A stretch of DNA of 64,000 bases from Pseudoalteromonas sp. NBT06-2 (GCF_002276045.1 NZ_NQMR01000021.1:1-64000); one strand, 5' to 3'. Counted from the first letter of the stretch, positions 44,456-54,206 are shown. The notes: generated by a model from the sequence alone, not told the origin. Program-made: numbers and translations.

Positions 44456-45325
44456 TTATAAAAATAAATCTGCAACACTTGAAGGTGATGTAATTTCTTG
44501 TCTTTTAATTTCCATTTCATCAGTCCCATAAGACATTTGGTATTCCATTTCATTGGCATCTAAGGCAACAAGTCTTGCCATATAACTTAATAACAAACCT
44601 TCTTGATCTAGTAGTGATTGCTCTGACGATACATCAATTAATAATTGGCGTAAGTACTCTTGTGACGTTACTTCTACGCCATTTAAAGTGGGTGATTTAT
44701 TCGCGTTATGTTGGCTTATTTTGTTTTTAAGCTGATTAATTTTATCTAAGTTAGTTGCATACTCAGTGGCATAAGGTGATGCTTCGTCATAGCCACCATT
44801 GACTAAGTGCTGATCAACACGGGTGATCATTTTTTCCATACGTGCTCTGGCTGCTTTTTGTGATTGACGTAGCTGGTAACCTAAACTGCTGGTATTTGAC
44901 TGATTTTGAATAGTTATTTTATCTAAAATATTTAAATACAAGTCTTGCTTAGTTGCTAATGCTCGTTGCCTTAAACTTTGGTTTTCTTGTAATAGATCTA
45001 AATAATGTGATTTTTGTTGTAAAAGAGCATGGCGTTGATCTATCAAATCTTCATCTTGAGCATTTGATAATTGCTCACCTAACGCTTTCATCTTATTTAC
45101 AGTGTTAAGCATTTCTTTTTCAATATTACTGACACGTGATGCCATAGGCGACATATTAAAGTCTTGCTCAACACGTTTTTCAATAATATTTACAGGTAAT
45201 CGGATCAGCTTATCGCTTGCAACAGGATGCCAGCTTACTTTAGATTTTTGACCATCAGTAGAACTCACAGCTGAAAAGCTAAAGCTAGTTAATATGAACA
45301 GAAAAATTACTTTATTTAATAACAT
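44456..45325 (-). CDS. Secreted coiled-coil protein of unknown operon
   Basis: This 289-residue protein has a signal peptide (FLFILTSFSFSAVSS). The mature protein is mostly helical with coiled-coil character from about residue 58 to 110 and again from 150 to 205, and ends in an acidic segment (DEMEIKRQEI). It probably forms an elongated periplasmic element. No family was recognised. It lies 21 bp after the lipoprotein gene. Confidence 0.65.
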   Translation of the reverse strand: MLLNKVIFLFILTSFSFSAVSSTDGQKSKVSWHPVASDKLIRLPVNIIEKRVEQDFNMSPMASRVSNIEKEMLNTVNKMKALGEQLSNAQDEDLIDQRHALLQQKSHYLDLLQENQSLRQRALATKQDLYLNILDKITIQNQSNTSSLGYQLRQSQKAARARMEKMITRVDQHLVNGGYDEASPYATEYATNLDKINQLKNKISQHNANKSPTLNGVEVTSQEYLRQLLIDVSSEQSLLDQEGLLLSYMARLVALDANEMEYQMSYGTDEMEIKRQEITSPSSVADLFL

Positions 45326-45346
45326 GACTCTCTCCTCTGTATTTAT

Positions 45347-45928
45347 TTAGTGGTTTAACCAATATTGACGACGTTTAAGTTCATCTCTTAATTGCGTGCT
45401 AATATTTAAAGAAACCATCTGTTGCTCATTGATAGTAGAAGGCTCTAATAATGCAGTTGCCGTATCAATTAATGAGGTGTAGTCGTTGAAATATAAATCT
45501 TGCCCTGGAAATGCAGATTTAAATTGCACAAAAGCTATTTTTGCCTGACTCACATCTCCACCTTTAATGTAATTGAAAATAGATAATGCATGCAGTTGCA
45601 TCACATTTTGTGAAAGCTGCAACGGCATTTTATGTGAAAAATCACTTATACAATTTGATAATAAACGTGCTGAAGCTAAATATTGTGCCGTTGACCTTGA
45701 AGTTCTAGCTGCATTATCTAAAGCTAAAGCGTTATGTTTACAGTTTTCATCTAAAGTAACTGGCTGAACATATTCCGGTTGTTTCTCTTGTGCATTAACA
45801 TCAAGAACAGCGACGTTAGAAATGGGTTGTACAGTTTTGCTAGTAGGTGTAGTTGAACTACAGCCAGTTAATAAAACAATGCTTGTTGCTAAAGTTAAAT
45901 AAATAAACTGATGCGTTTTCATTTTCAC
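45347..45928 (-). CDS. Lipoprotein of unknown operon
   Basis: This 193-residue protein has a clear lipobox (IVLLTGCSS, cysteine 23). After a short Pro/Thr linker it is helical: LDENCKHNALALDNAARTSRSTAQYLASARLLSNCI and LQLSQNVMQLHALSIFNYIKGGDVSQAKIAFVQFKSAFPG, which reads like TPR-type helical hairpins. The +2 residue is Ser, so outer-membrane sorting is expected. It follows a 91-bp gap and may begin a second transcript within the block. Confidence 0.7.
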   Translation of the reverse strand: MKMKTHQFIYLTLATSIVLLTGCSSTTPTSKTVQPISNVAVLDVNAQEKQPEYVQPVTLDENCKHNALALDNAARTSRSTAQYLASARLLSNCISDFSHKMPLQLSQNVMQLHALSIFNYIKGGDVSQAKIAFVQFKSAFPGQDLYFNDYTSLIDTATALLEPSTINEQQMVSLNISTQLRDELKRRQYWLNH

Positions 45929-46019
45929 TCCAAAGTTATTAAATCTATTGGTATGAAATTAACTATGAAAAGCTTTGACGGTTTTTTTGTGACTTATTGT
46001 TATTTAATTTTAAATTAAT

Positions 46020-47246
46020 TTAAAAAGTCATTATTTTATGCTGAAGTAAACGTTCATTAATTGATAATCGTTTTAAAATAGGTGAAATAGAAGCGACTGT
46101 TACAGGGCCTTTAAGGTGTTTTATCTCATTATTTAAAGACGCAATTTTCGCATCGGTTAAAAATGTAGATAAAGGCAGTAATAAATAATAAAGATCATTA
46201 CTTAAGCTACTTGGTATTTTAATCGGCCAAGTTTTTTTTTCAGACTTTAAATTAATAAGCTCTTTTTTATATCTAGTAAACATGATTACTTGTTTGGTAT
46301 TTTCAGGTGTGATAAATAATAACTGGCATAATTTGGCATGTTCTAAAGTTTTAAATCGACCATTTATTAAATCTAATCTATTTGTAGAAAGTGAATCATC
46401 ACACTTTTTTTCATCCTTATTTAAATAAGTTTTTTGTCGAACATATGCAATTAAATATGGGCTTATTTTTACCACTTTAGCTTTATTATCTTGATGGTTT
46501 CCATTTGCCTTTTGTTGTGTATTTTTATCTAAATTAGTCTGTGTATATATAATAAATAATAAAAGTAATACGCTACACACAATCAAAAATAATGACTTTT
46601 TATTTTTAGCACCATAATTATGGGGGGATATTTTTTTAAAATCGATTGCTGCTTGTTTAATTAACTTAGTATTTTTGATTGCACCTTTATTAATCGCAGG
46701 CAACTGTGAAATAGCCTGTTCTATATCAGCGACTTGAATACAACACGCTTTATACTGGTCTAATTCATCTATGAATGAATTTTGTACTGGTAATAAAAAT
46801 TTAACGTCAAAACCTAAATCTTGCCAAGTCGTGATTTGATTTTTTGCTAGAACGAGTTTAGTAGCTATATGAGTAACATTTTTAACTGATTTATTTTTTA
46901 TATTTATTTCGCCAGTTAAGCATAATATTTCATCGTTTTCATTAGGTACACCATCACCTAATAAATCAATAGATTCTAAAAAATGAGCAATATAAAATCC
47001 TAGTTGCCAGCTATTACCATGTTCTATATTATCTGATACATCAATGCGATAAGACTGACCATTAAAGTCTTTTTGGATAATACCAGAACCTTTTTTTACA
47101 AAGTTGTGATAAGCAGTACTGATATTTAATGATTGCGCAGTACCATTTAGGCATACAATCGACATTACCTCAGGATCATCTATTAATTCAATATCCTGAA
47201 CTGCAACTAAGCCCTGTGTTGTCGCAATAAAAACATGGCACTTCAT
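46020..47246 (-). CDS. Membrane-anchored, divergent Lon/S16-like protein
   Basis: This 408-residue protein has an N-terminal region (about 1-160) that follows the Lon proteolytic-domain order. After a YRIDVSD strand comes GNSWQLGFYIAHFLES, in the place of GPSAGxxxxxALxS, with a serine at 79. Next comes LTGEINIKNKSVKNVTHIATKLVLAK, in the place of MTGEITLRGxVLPIGGLKEKLLAA, with a lysine at 130. The Ser-Lys spacing is 51, against 43 in Lon, owing to an insertion before TGE. One TM lies at 218-236, with a C-terminal domain of about 170 residues beyond it. No AAA+ domain is present. Catalysis is possible but unproven. Confidence 0.6.
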   Translation of the reverse strand: MKCHVFIATTQGLVAVQDIELIDDPEVMSIVCLNGTAQSLNISTAYHNFVKKGSGIIQKDFNGQSYRIDVSDNIEHGNSWQLGFYIAHFLESIDLLGDGVPNENDEILCLTGEINIKNKSVKNVTHIATKLVLAKNQITTWQDLGFDVKFLLPVQNSFIDELDQYKACCIQVADIEQAISQLPAINKGAIKNTKLIKQAAIDFKKISPHNYGAKNKKSLFLIVCSVLLLLFIIYTQTNLDKNTQQKANGNHQDNKAKVVKISPYLIAYVRQKTYLNKDEKKCDDSLSTNRLDLINGRFKTLEHAKLCQLLFITPENTKQVIMFTRYKKELINLKSEKKTWPIKIPSSLSNDLYYLLLPLSTFLTDAKIASLNNEIKHLKGPVTVASISPILKRLSINERLLQHKIMTF

Positions 47247-47382
47247 TTAATATATTTTACCACCGAGAGTCTTAAACTTTAGCTTATTTATCACTTACAG
47301 CTACCGTTTTCATTGATTAAGTTTAATGTTCATATTTAAATATACCACGTAGTGATCTAAATAGAGATGCGAAGCAGATCTA

Positions 47383-47925
47383 TTATAATAAAAATATTTT
47401 TGCATTTGGGTCACTTAATAATTGATATTCTTTTGAGTCTTGTTCAAGTATTAACTGACTTTTGCCATCAATTAAATTAGGAAATTGCACTCGTTTAAAT
47501 TGCTTATTTAACTGACAGTGTAAAATAACCTCATCTGACTGATGATGCTCAGCACTGTGTTCTATCATTAATATGACATATATTTGATCAACATGCTTTT
47601 TAGTTGCTTTAAATTTTAAATTAAAACCTTCACCAAATCGTTCATTTAAATCATGCTCACTGCTTGCAGCTGCTTGATAGTCACTTATTGAAAACTGATA
47701 TTGCTCAAGTAACTGTAAATATTGTTTTCGAATATTTAACTTTTGTTTGATAGCTAACTCAACTTTTAACGTATTCGTTTTGTCTTTAGCAAATATATAA
47801 GCAAATAAATCGCCAAACAAAACAACTGAGTGGCTTTGTGTTTCGTGTATTTGTTTTACATGCTGATTTGCAACATAAATTTGCTCTGCCAAACTATTGT
47901 TACAAGGCTGCTGATTATTATTCAT
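47383..47925 (-). CDS. Uncharacterised cytoplasmic protein
   Basis: This 180-residue protein is soluble, with no signal or membrane segment. It has a helical N-terminal half (SLAEQIYVANQHVKQIHETQ, VELAIKQKLNIRKQYLQLLEQY) and a beta-rich C-terminal half ending KEYQLLSDPNAKIFLL. Its start overlaps the end of the 550-residue gene by 8 bp, so the two are translationally coupled and may bind each other. No family was recognised. Confidence 0.6.
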   Translation of the reverse strand: MNNNQQPCNNSLAEQIYVANQHVKQIHETQSHSVVLFGDLFAYIFAKDKTNTLKVELAIKQKLNIRKQYLQLLEQYQFSISDYQAAASSEHDLNERFGEGFNLKFKATKKHVDQIYVILMIEHSAEHHQSDEVILHCQLNKQFKRVQFPNLIDGKSQLILEQDSKEYQLLSDPNAKIFLL

Positions 47926-49570
47926 CGTTCACTCCATAAAGTGAATTTAACTTATTAAAGAATATGGAAGTATCTGAGCGAAAATTTTCATCTTTTGGAT
48001 TAGCTTGCTGTGACTGCTCACTTAATACTATCTCTAAGTGACTAATAAAGTGGTTTAACTCTTGTTTTAAAATTAACAATAAATCTTGGCCTTCATGATA
48101 AATATCAAGTTCTTGCAATTGAGGTAGGACATTAAAACCAGTCTTATTATTTGCATTAAAAATACGATTTGCATGTTTAAATGTTTTATTTAATTCAGGT
48201 AACTTTAACTGCCATTTCATCATTTCATTAAACAACACATTTATATTATTTACTTTAGTCTTATTTACATGTTGAGCTAATAAAACGTGTAAACCTTTAA
48301 GTAGTTTTTTATCTGTAACCAACTGATTAAACAAGGTAAACATTTGTGCTTGCTGATGATAATGATTTATATGTAATAAAGCCCATAAAGTATCAATAAC
48401 CTGCTGATAGTTATTGATTATTAATGCATAAAATGAATGGTAATTATTTTTAGGAAACTGATTAAGCTTTTGAGTGATTAATTGGTTATCTTTTTTTCTT
48501 GCAGCCTGCACTATTGTAGCTTGCCAAGCTCCAAACACATGTACTCTGGTAACTGTAAGTGCTAACTTTTTAGAAAAAGGTAAACATTCAATAATAGGTT
48601 TAAGGGTCAAGGTTTGGTTTTTTGTTAAAAATTTAGGCTTTTCATTTAACCAATCTATCTCTAGTTTATTTTGCTGTAGTTGTACTAGAGTTTGCTCTAA
48701 AAGATCCGCTGAAACTTCTCCTGCTTCAATGTTTTCACCGATTGATAAAGATGACCGTGCATTTATTTTAGAGTGAGAAACAGATAAAGCATGATGAAAT
48801 GAAACCAATTCAAAGAAACAGCTGGAAAATAACTTAAAACCTAAATTATTACCTTCATCACTGGCTTTGAGCCAAAAATTTAAAATATATTCATCGGTTA
48901 ACCATGACGTACTATTTAATTTACTTTCTTTGGTAGCAATATTATCTAAAAAGCTTGCCATAAAACGGAAGCGTCGTTGCTCTTGCGCTGATGACAAGTG
49001 AAGAGTTAAAAATTGATATATTTTTTTTTGTATGTGAGATGTGATTTCTTTTATTTTTGCAACATCTGCTGCCACTAAGCTTAATTCAAATTCATTTATT
49101 AATTTAGGGTCTATATAAACGATAAATTCCAAAAGTGCAGCGAGTAAACCCACTCGAGAAATTGATATATCAAATTGTGTACTTTTAAGGCCTATCCGCA
49201 GTACGTTATCAGTTATAAATACCTCACATTCACTATTATTAAACTTGTTTTGAAAGTAATTTTTAACATGTGCTTGCGATAAAAACGTATTTTGCCAAAA
49301 GTAACTTAATAATGGCGAAAAGCGACGTGTATTTTCATTTTTTTTAGGCACTTGATAATTGATGATCGCAAAACATAAATAACTTAACTCTAAACATAGT
49401 TTGCCATAATTTCGACATACTATATTTTGCGATAAACTATCTATCTCGTGTTTTTTGAATTTTTTTTGCTCACTATTATTTAATGACGGCATTTCTCTTA
49501 AAGAATAAAATATGCCTTGAAGCTCATCACTTACACCAAAGTTAGTGATCACACTTGTCATTTTTTGCAA
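47918..49570 (-). CDS. Uncharacterised large cytoplasmic protein (about 550 aa)
   Basis: There is no signal peptide or membrane segment. The sequence is helical throughout, with few glycines, and contains AHVKNYFQNKFNNSECEVFITDN and LKPIIECLPFSKKLALTVTRVHVFGAW. The start is either TTG at 49570, which is better placed behind AGAGGAAG, or ATG at 49561. It shows no motif I can name; a scaffold or adaptor is possible. It lies 17 bp after the FGE-like gene. Confidence 0.6.
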   Translation of the reverse strand: MQKMTSVITNFGVSDELQGIFYSLREMPSLNNSEQKKFKKHEIDSLSQNIVCRNYGKLCLELSYLCFAIINYQVPKKNENTRRFSPLLSYFWQNTFLSQAHVKNYFQNKFNNSECEVFITDNVLRIGLKSTQFDISISRVGLLAALLEFIVYIDPKLINEFELSLVAADVAKIKEITSHIQKKIYQFLTLHLSSAQEQRRFRFMASFLDNIATKESKLNSTSWLTDEYILNFWLKASDEGNNLGFKLFSSCFFELVSFHHALSVSHSKINARSSLSIGENIEAGEVSADLLEQTLVQLQQNKLEIDWLNEKPKFLTKNQTLTLKPIIECLPFSKKLALTVTRVHVFGAWQATIVQAARKKDNQLITQKLNQFPKNNYHSFYALIINNYQQVIDTLWALLHINHYHQQAQMFTLFNQLVTDKKLLKGLHVLLAQHVNKTKVNNINVLFNEMMKWQLKLPELNKTFKHANRIFNANNKTGFNVLPQLQELDIYHEGQDLLLILKQELNHFISHLEIVLSEQSQQANPKDENFRSDTSIFFNKLNSLYGVNDE

Positions 49571-49587
49571 AATACCACTTCCTCTGC

Positions 49588-51402
49588 TTATAAATCTTGC
49601 GCTAGCCTAAACCCATCATCATCAAAACGAGCATTTTTATCATGACGATATCTGACACCTAAACGTAACTGACTTTGTTTGTTTTTATAGGAACCATCTT
49701 TTACAACGGCTTTATTACAACGTCCTGTTAACCAGGGAAATCCATCATTTGGCGCATTTTTAAAGTTATCATTCCAACAGTCTTGTACTAACTCTTTCAC
49801 ATTACCGTGCATATCATATAAACCAAAACTGTTTTTATAATAAGTTTTAACATCATCGGGATATTTTTGTTTTTCACACTTATTTGAATAATAACCAAAT
49901 CGTGCTTGTGAGCAATTTATACGATCACCCCAGCTATATTTATCATAACTACCCGCTCTTGCAGCATACTCCCATTCAGCTTCGCTTGGTAAGCGATATT
50001 TTTGTCCTGTTTTTTTATTAAACCAAGGTATAAATTGTTTTGTTATTTCATTCCAACTTATATTTACAACAGGTTTATTTTTACTGTTTATAAAGCCTTT
50101 AGGTTTATGCAAACACACTTTATCTTTATAACACGCTTGCCATAAAGCAAATGTGACTTCTGTAGTCATGAGTTTAAAAGAAGCGACTTTTACGCTATGC
50201 ACTGGTACTTCATAGCTAGAAATATCCTTTGAGCCCATCATAAATTCGCCTGAAGGGATCGTTATAAATTGCACATCAAAGGAGTGAAAAAATAGTCGTT
50301 TACTTTTAAATTGAGCCACTTTTACTGATGCTTTCTCTATATATTTACCTTGCATTTGGTTTTGTAAGTAATCAATATAACTTTGCTCTGTATCGTTTTG
50401 ACTAGCTAATTCCCAAGCTTTATTATCTAATTCAATGGCTTTATTTTTGCGTATTAAAACTAAGCGAGATAATTTATCTTCAGCCTGCTTGATATACTTG
50501 CCATTTTTTTTATCTAATAAATACTTTTGATATGATTTTTCGCTATTTATTGTTTTGGCTTGTTGCCAAGCAAAATCATCATCTTGATTAAGCTTAGCTT
50601 TTTTACCTTTGACTAATTGATTTAAATTATCTTTTGCTTGTTTCAAATAAGGGTTTTTAGGATTTTTTTCGATATAGTTTTTATAAGCGACCTCTGAATT
50701 TTTAACTTTAACTGCAATCCATTTATTATAAATAATCTCATCAACTCTTGATTTGGCTAAAACCCCATATTCACCATCAGAAAACGTTTGGCTAAAACTA
50801 TCATAGCTATTAACATCATTTAACTCTTTTGCCGATACCCATGCACTTTCTTCTAATTGAAAATGTTCAAACCAACTTATTGCGGTGAAAATTAAAGCGA
50901 TTAAAGTTAATAATATGATTAGTTTATTTTTATATGTTTGGAATAATAGTGCGATTGAATCAAAGTGATTATTAATATGTATAACTGAATTTACCGATTT
51001 TTGCTTTGTATTTTGTATTTTATGCTGAATTTTATTTTTTACTTGTTGGTTTTCTAACTTTTCTTTAAAAAACTCACAAGCTTGTTCTTCAGTTAGTCCA
51101 ATAACTTTTCCCGATTCAATTAAAGCGTTTTTTACATTTATATTAGTTGTTATATTGGGTATCTGTTTATCTAGGCTGGCTAACCAGTTTTTCAAAGGTA
51201 ATATTTGACACCTAACACTAAGTTCAATCTCTAAAATAAAACGATTTAGGTCGTCTTCTTCTAGTCCTACAGCATGAGCGAGAGTAATTAGTTCCTGCTT
51301 GTTATCATAAGATATTTCACCTTTACTTATTAATATAGCTACAGTTTTTTCGTATAGAAGCCTAAGCTCACTCTTTATTTTAAGCTTTGGATATTCACTC
51401 AT
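49588..51402 (-). CDS. TerB-like/TM/FGE-sulfatase-like protein
   Basis: This 604-residue protein has a TerB-like helical N-terminus (LLYEKTVAILISKGEISYDNKQELITLAHAVGLEEDD), with a second similar segment to about 125. One TM follows at about 159-177. Then come short repeats of the type 'AWxxA...SYxxYL....GxYxxxAxxKL' (about 190-365), and a C-terminal FGE-sulfatase/SUMF1 domain (about 378-604): IPSGEFMMGS, RLPSEAEWEYAARAG, SFGLYDMHGNVKELVQD and DDDGFRLAQDL. The usual GNVWEW and RGGSW are altered (GNVKELV, KDGSY), so it may be a binding rather than catalytic version. The FGE-like part would face the periplasm. No sulfatase gene is nearby. Confidence 0.8.
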   Translation of the reverse strand: MSEYPKLKIKSELRLLYEKTVAILISKGEISYDNKQELITLAHAVGLEEDDLNRFILEIELSVRCQILPLKNWLASLDKQIPNITTNINVKNALIESGKVIGLTEEQACEFFKEKLENQQVKNKIQHKIQNTKQKSVNSVIHINNHFDSIALLFQTYKNKLIILLTLIALIFTAISWFEHFQLEESAWVSAKELNDVNSYDSFSQTFSDGEYGVLAKSRVDEIIYNKWIAVKVKNSEVAYKNYIEKNPKNPYLKQAKDNLNQLVKGKKAKLNQDDDFAWQQAKTINSEKSYQKYLLDKKNGKYIKQAEDKLSRLVLIRKNKAIELDNKAWELASQNDTEQSYIDYLQNQMQGKYIEKASVKVAQFKSKRLFFHSFDVQFITIPSGEFMMGSKDISSYEVPVHSVKVASFKLMTTEVTFALWQACYKDKVCLHKPKGFINSKNKPVVNISWNEITKQFIPWFNKKTGQKYRLPSEAEWEYAARAGSYDKYSWGDRINCSQARFGYYSNKCEKQKYPDDVKTYYKNSFGLYDMHGNVKELVQDCWNDNFKNAPNDGFPWLTGRCNKAVVKDGSYKNKQSQLRLGVRYRHDKNARFDDDGFRLAQDL

Positions 51403-51471
51403 AATTGTCCTATCTGCATTATATTACTTTATTTTCTTTAATTTTTCTTAATTAGATAACTAACCTTTTTA

Positions 51472-52308
51472 TTAATAGACCAGCTTACCATTAGGTTGAT
51501 AGATTGATTCCCATTGTCTTACTTTTTGCTTGCGTGTCAACATACTAATACTTTCATGCGCTTTTCTTTGCGTTTCTATAGTAGCAATAGGCGCTTGTTT
51601 GGGTGCTCTATATTTTTTATTACGCGTTAAATTATGGCGTCTAATTTTTCTAATATGACTTAACTTTGCTAATTCCGTTTCAGATAAGTATTTATAGTCA
51701 TCATTGTGATCAAAAACATCTTTATTTCCCGTATTTTCTGCAAAATATTCACTTATATGTTTTTTTATTAATTTATTCACCAATACATGTTTTTTGAAAA
51801 TTTTACTTGTAGATATGACTTTACGAACATATTGATTTGTTGCAGGTATTACCTTTAAACTGCCATCATACTGCCTTACAGCTGAGCCGCCATTATAATG
51901 AGATAAAGCAATATCTAATCTTTGATCATATGTATTCATAAGTTGCTTTAAATATCTAATACCTATATCTATATTAATAGCAATATCATAAAGTTGTGCT
52001 GCTGATACTTTAAACTCTCCCATTGCTGTTGCAGGCATAATTTGCATCACCCCTCTTGCTCCGGCATGGCTTAATGCATCGCCTTCAAAATTAGACTCAA
52101 CCTTAGCAACTGAAAGGGCTATAATGGGGTCTAAGTCATACGCTATAGATTTTTCTATAATGGTATTCATCACTTTTAATTTTTCTGATTGATATGATGC
52201 CAGTGCACCTTGAGAGAAAAGCATTAATACACAGCCGACAAAACACATATTAATAATACTTCTTATCACCTGCACTCTAATATTTAAAGTTTTGATTATT
52301 TTAACCAT
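51472..52308 (-). CDS. Lytic transglycosylase (SLT domain)
   Basis: The start is the ATG at 52308 (MVKIIKTLNIRV), whose A is shared with the stop of the previous gene (TAATG) and which follows GGAGAAAA. The protein has a signal segment to about LFSQGALAS, then an SLT domain: SVAKVESNFEGDALSHAGARGVMQIMPATA (catalytic Glu about residue 71), GIRYLKQLM, DIALSHYNGG. The 110-residue basic C-terminal tail is unlike ordinary transglycosylases and may bind the complex. Lytic enzymes of this kind open the peptidoglycan for envelope-spanning machines. Confidence 0.85.
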   Translation of the reverse strand: MVKIIKTLNIRVQVIRSIINMCFVGCVLMLFSQGALASYQSEKLKVMNTIIEKSIAYDLDPIIALSVAKVESNFEGDALSHAGARGVMQIMPATAMGEFKVSAAQLYDIAINIDIGIRYLKQLMNTYDQRLDIALSHYNGGSAVRQYDGSLKVIPATNQYVRKVISTSKIFKKHVLVNKLIKKHISEYFAENTGNKDVFDHNDDYKYLSETELAKLSHIRKIRRHNLTRNKKYRAPKQAPIATIETQRKAHESISMLTRKQKVRQWESIYQPNGKLVY

Positions 52309-52736
52309 TATTTTTTCTCCAGACGTGACAACCATTCATTGTTTAAGGTTGTTATGGAAAGGTTTGAGTTATTTATTTGTGTTTTGATAGCTATAACCTC
52401 AGAAATTGATAAAGTACTTTCTATAGCCAAAATAAGCCTTTCCTGTGAGTTAAACTTATTAGGCTTTATTCGCTTTAGCGCTGCATCATAAAAATCGCCA
52501 TGATAATAAATCACATACTTAAGTGATCCTGCTTTATCTGATTTTGCCTTATTATCTTGAATAACGTCGATTGTTTTTTCTTTATCTAATTGTTGATTTA
52601 GTTTTGACTTTGCTGGCACTCCCATAGATATAAGAGTCAAGATTAATAGTGAAAAAAAAGCCATAGATAATGCTAATGCAACTTCAGTTAATGCTTGAGT
52701 TGTTGAGTTTTCATGTTCTTTTAAATGAATAGCCAC
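52308..52736 (-). CDS. Single-pass ExbD/MotB-like protein (first gene of unknown operon)
   Basis: This 142-residue protein starts at GTG 52736. It has a short cytoplasmic N-terminus, one TM at about 18-40 with an acidic residue at its start (TEVALALSMAFFSLLILTLISMG), and a periplasmic domain of 100 residues ending RLEKK. The placing of the Glu before the TM resembles the key Asp of ExbD, TolR or MotB, although here it is Glu. Sequence similarity is weak, so this is inferred from layout and from the ExbB-like gene in the same block. Confidence 0.5.
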   Translation of the reverse strand: MAIHLKEHENSTTQALTEVALALSMAFFSLLILTLISMGVPAKSKLNQQLDKEKTIDVIQDNKAKSDKAGSLKYVIYYHGDFYDAALKRIKPNKFNSQERLILAIESTLSISEVIAIKTQINNSNLSITTLNNEWLSRLEKK

Positions 52737-52855
52737 AATACCACTTACGAATAATCTTTATATAAAAGAGATATAAAAGGGTTTGAGTGATTTTATTGAC
52801 TGTTTGGGATTTAAACTGAAGATTTGTTAAAGCGAAAAAAGTGAGTTGAAAATAA

Positions 52856-52884
52856 AAAAGGTTTGATATAAAACCAAACCTTTT
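52856..52884 (-). terminator. eno terminator
   Basis: This is a 10-bp stem, AAAAGGTTTG with CAAACCTTTT, around a 9-base loop, 30 bp after the eno stop codon. On the - strand it is followed by TTATTTTC. It separates eno from the unknown operon. Confidence 0.75.
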
Positions 52885-52913
52885 AAATAAGACTAGCAAC
52901 TAAGCTGCTTATT

Positions 52914-54206
52914 TTATTGACATTTAATTTCACTACGGCCTTTATAAGCAACTTTATCGCCTAAAGTACCTTCAATGCGAAGTAGTTGGTTATATTTAGA
53001 AACACGGTCAGAACGACACAGTGAACCCGTTTTGATTTGACCTGCAGCAGTACCTACCGCTAAGTCAGCAATTGTTGCATCTTCAGTTTCACCTGAACGA
53101 TGTGAAATAACAACTGTAAAACCAGCATCTTTAGCCATTTTGATTGCTTCTAAAGTTTCAGTAAGCGAACCAATTTGGTTGAATTTGATTAAAATAGAGT
53201 TACCGATGTTTTCATCGATACCACGCTTAAGGATTTTAGTATTAGTAACAAATAAATCATCACCTACTAACTGTACTTTTTCACCAATTTTATCAGTTAA
53301 TATTTTCCAACCAGCCCAATCACTTTCGTCTAAGCCATCTTCAATTGAAACAATTGGGTGACGCTCAGAAAGACCCGCTAAATAATCAGCAAAACCAGCT
53401 GAATCAAATACTTTACCTTCGCCTTTAAGGTCGTATTTACCGTCAACGAAGAATTCAGATGCGGCACAATCTAGCGCTAATGTGATATCTTTATTCATTT
53501 CGTAACCAGCAAGCGTTACAGCTTCGGTGATGATAGCAAGAGCTTCTTCATTTGATGCTAAATCAGGTGCAAAACCACCTTCATCACCTACAGCGGTGCT
53601 TAAACCACGATCACTTAATACTTTTTTAAGAGTATGGAAAATTTCAGCACCCATACGTAAAGCTTCATTGAAAGTAGATGCGCCTACAGGCTGGATCATG
53701 AACTCTTGAATATCAACGTTGTTATCAGCATGCTCACCACCATTGATGATGTTCATCATAGGTACTGGCATAGAATATTGACCTGAAGTGCCATTTAAAT
53801 CAGCGATATGTTCATAAAGCTCAACACCTTTATCAAGTGCAGCAGCTTTAGCAACAGCTAATGACACAGCAAGAATAGAGTTTGCGCCAAATTTTTCTTT
53901 ATTTTCTGTACCATCAAGCTCAATCATAATGGCATCAATAGCTGCTTGTTCAACTGGATTTTGACCAATTAAAGCTTCGCCAAGTTCGCCATTAATGTAA
54001 TTTACTGCTGTTAGAACACCTTTGCCTAAATAACGTGATTTATCACCATCGCGTAACTCTAATGCTTCACGGCTACCTGTTGATGCGCCAGATGGTGCAC
54101 ATGCTCGACCCCAAAGACCGTTATCTAAATGTACATCTGCTTCAACAGTTGGATTACCGCGTGAATCCATTATTTCACGACCAATGATTTTTACTATTTT
54201 TGACAT
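52914..54206 (-). CDS. eno: Enolase
   Basis: The start is the ATG at 54206 ([25 protein letters not shown]), which follows AAGAGGAACTAAA; the longer frame to 54224 adds six unlikely residues. The 430-residue protein carries the enolase signature ([18 protein letters not shown]), the metal ligands in ALDCAASEF and SIEDGLDE, and the active-site [20 protein letters not shown]. It converts 2-phosphoglycerate to PEP. It lies downstream of pyrG, as in most gammaproteobacteria. Confidence 0.98.
   Translation of the reverse strand: MSKIVKIIGREIMDSRGNPTVEADVHLDNGLWGRACAPSGASTGSREALELRDGDKSRYLGKGVLTAVNYINGELGEALIGQNPVEQAAIDAIMIELDGTENKEKFGANSILAVSLAVAKAAALDKGVELYEHIADLNGTSGQYSMPVPMMNIINGGEHADNNVDIQEFMIQPVGASTFNEALRMGAEIFHTLKKVLSDRGLSTAVGDEGGFAPDLASNEEALAIITEAVTLAGYEMNKDITLALDCAASEFFVDGKYDLKGEGKVFDSAGFADYLAGLSERHPIVSIEDGLDESDWAGWKILTDKIGEKVQLVGDDLFVTNTKILKRGIDENIGNSILIKFNQIGSLTETLEAIKMAKDAGFTVVISHRSGETEDATIADLAVGTAAGQIKTGSLCRSDRVSKYNQLLRIEGTLGDKVAYKGRSEIKCQ

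Noticed and set aside
39338..52736. Zorya-type phage defence system
   Set aside because: An ExbB/MotA-like and an ExbD/MotB-like gene are suggestive, but there is no helicase/nuclease gene (ZorD/ZorE), no OmpA-type domain on the small partner, and no long ZorA tail.
52711..52899. 62-codon frame just upstream of the unknown operon
   Set aside because: It starts inside the eno terminator region and is Phe/Leu-rich from AT-rich DNA; no ribosome site is seen.
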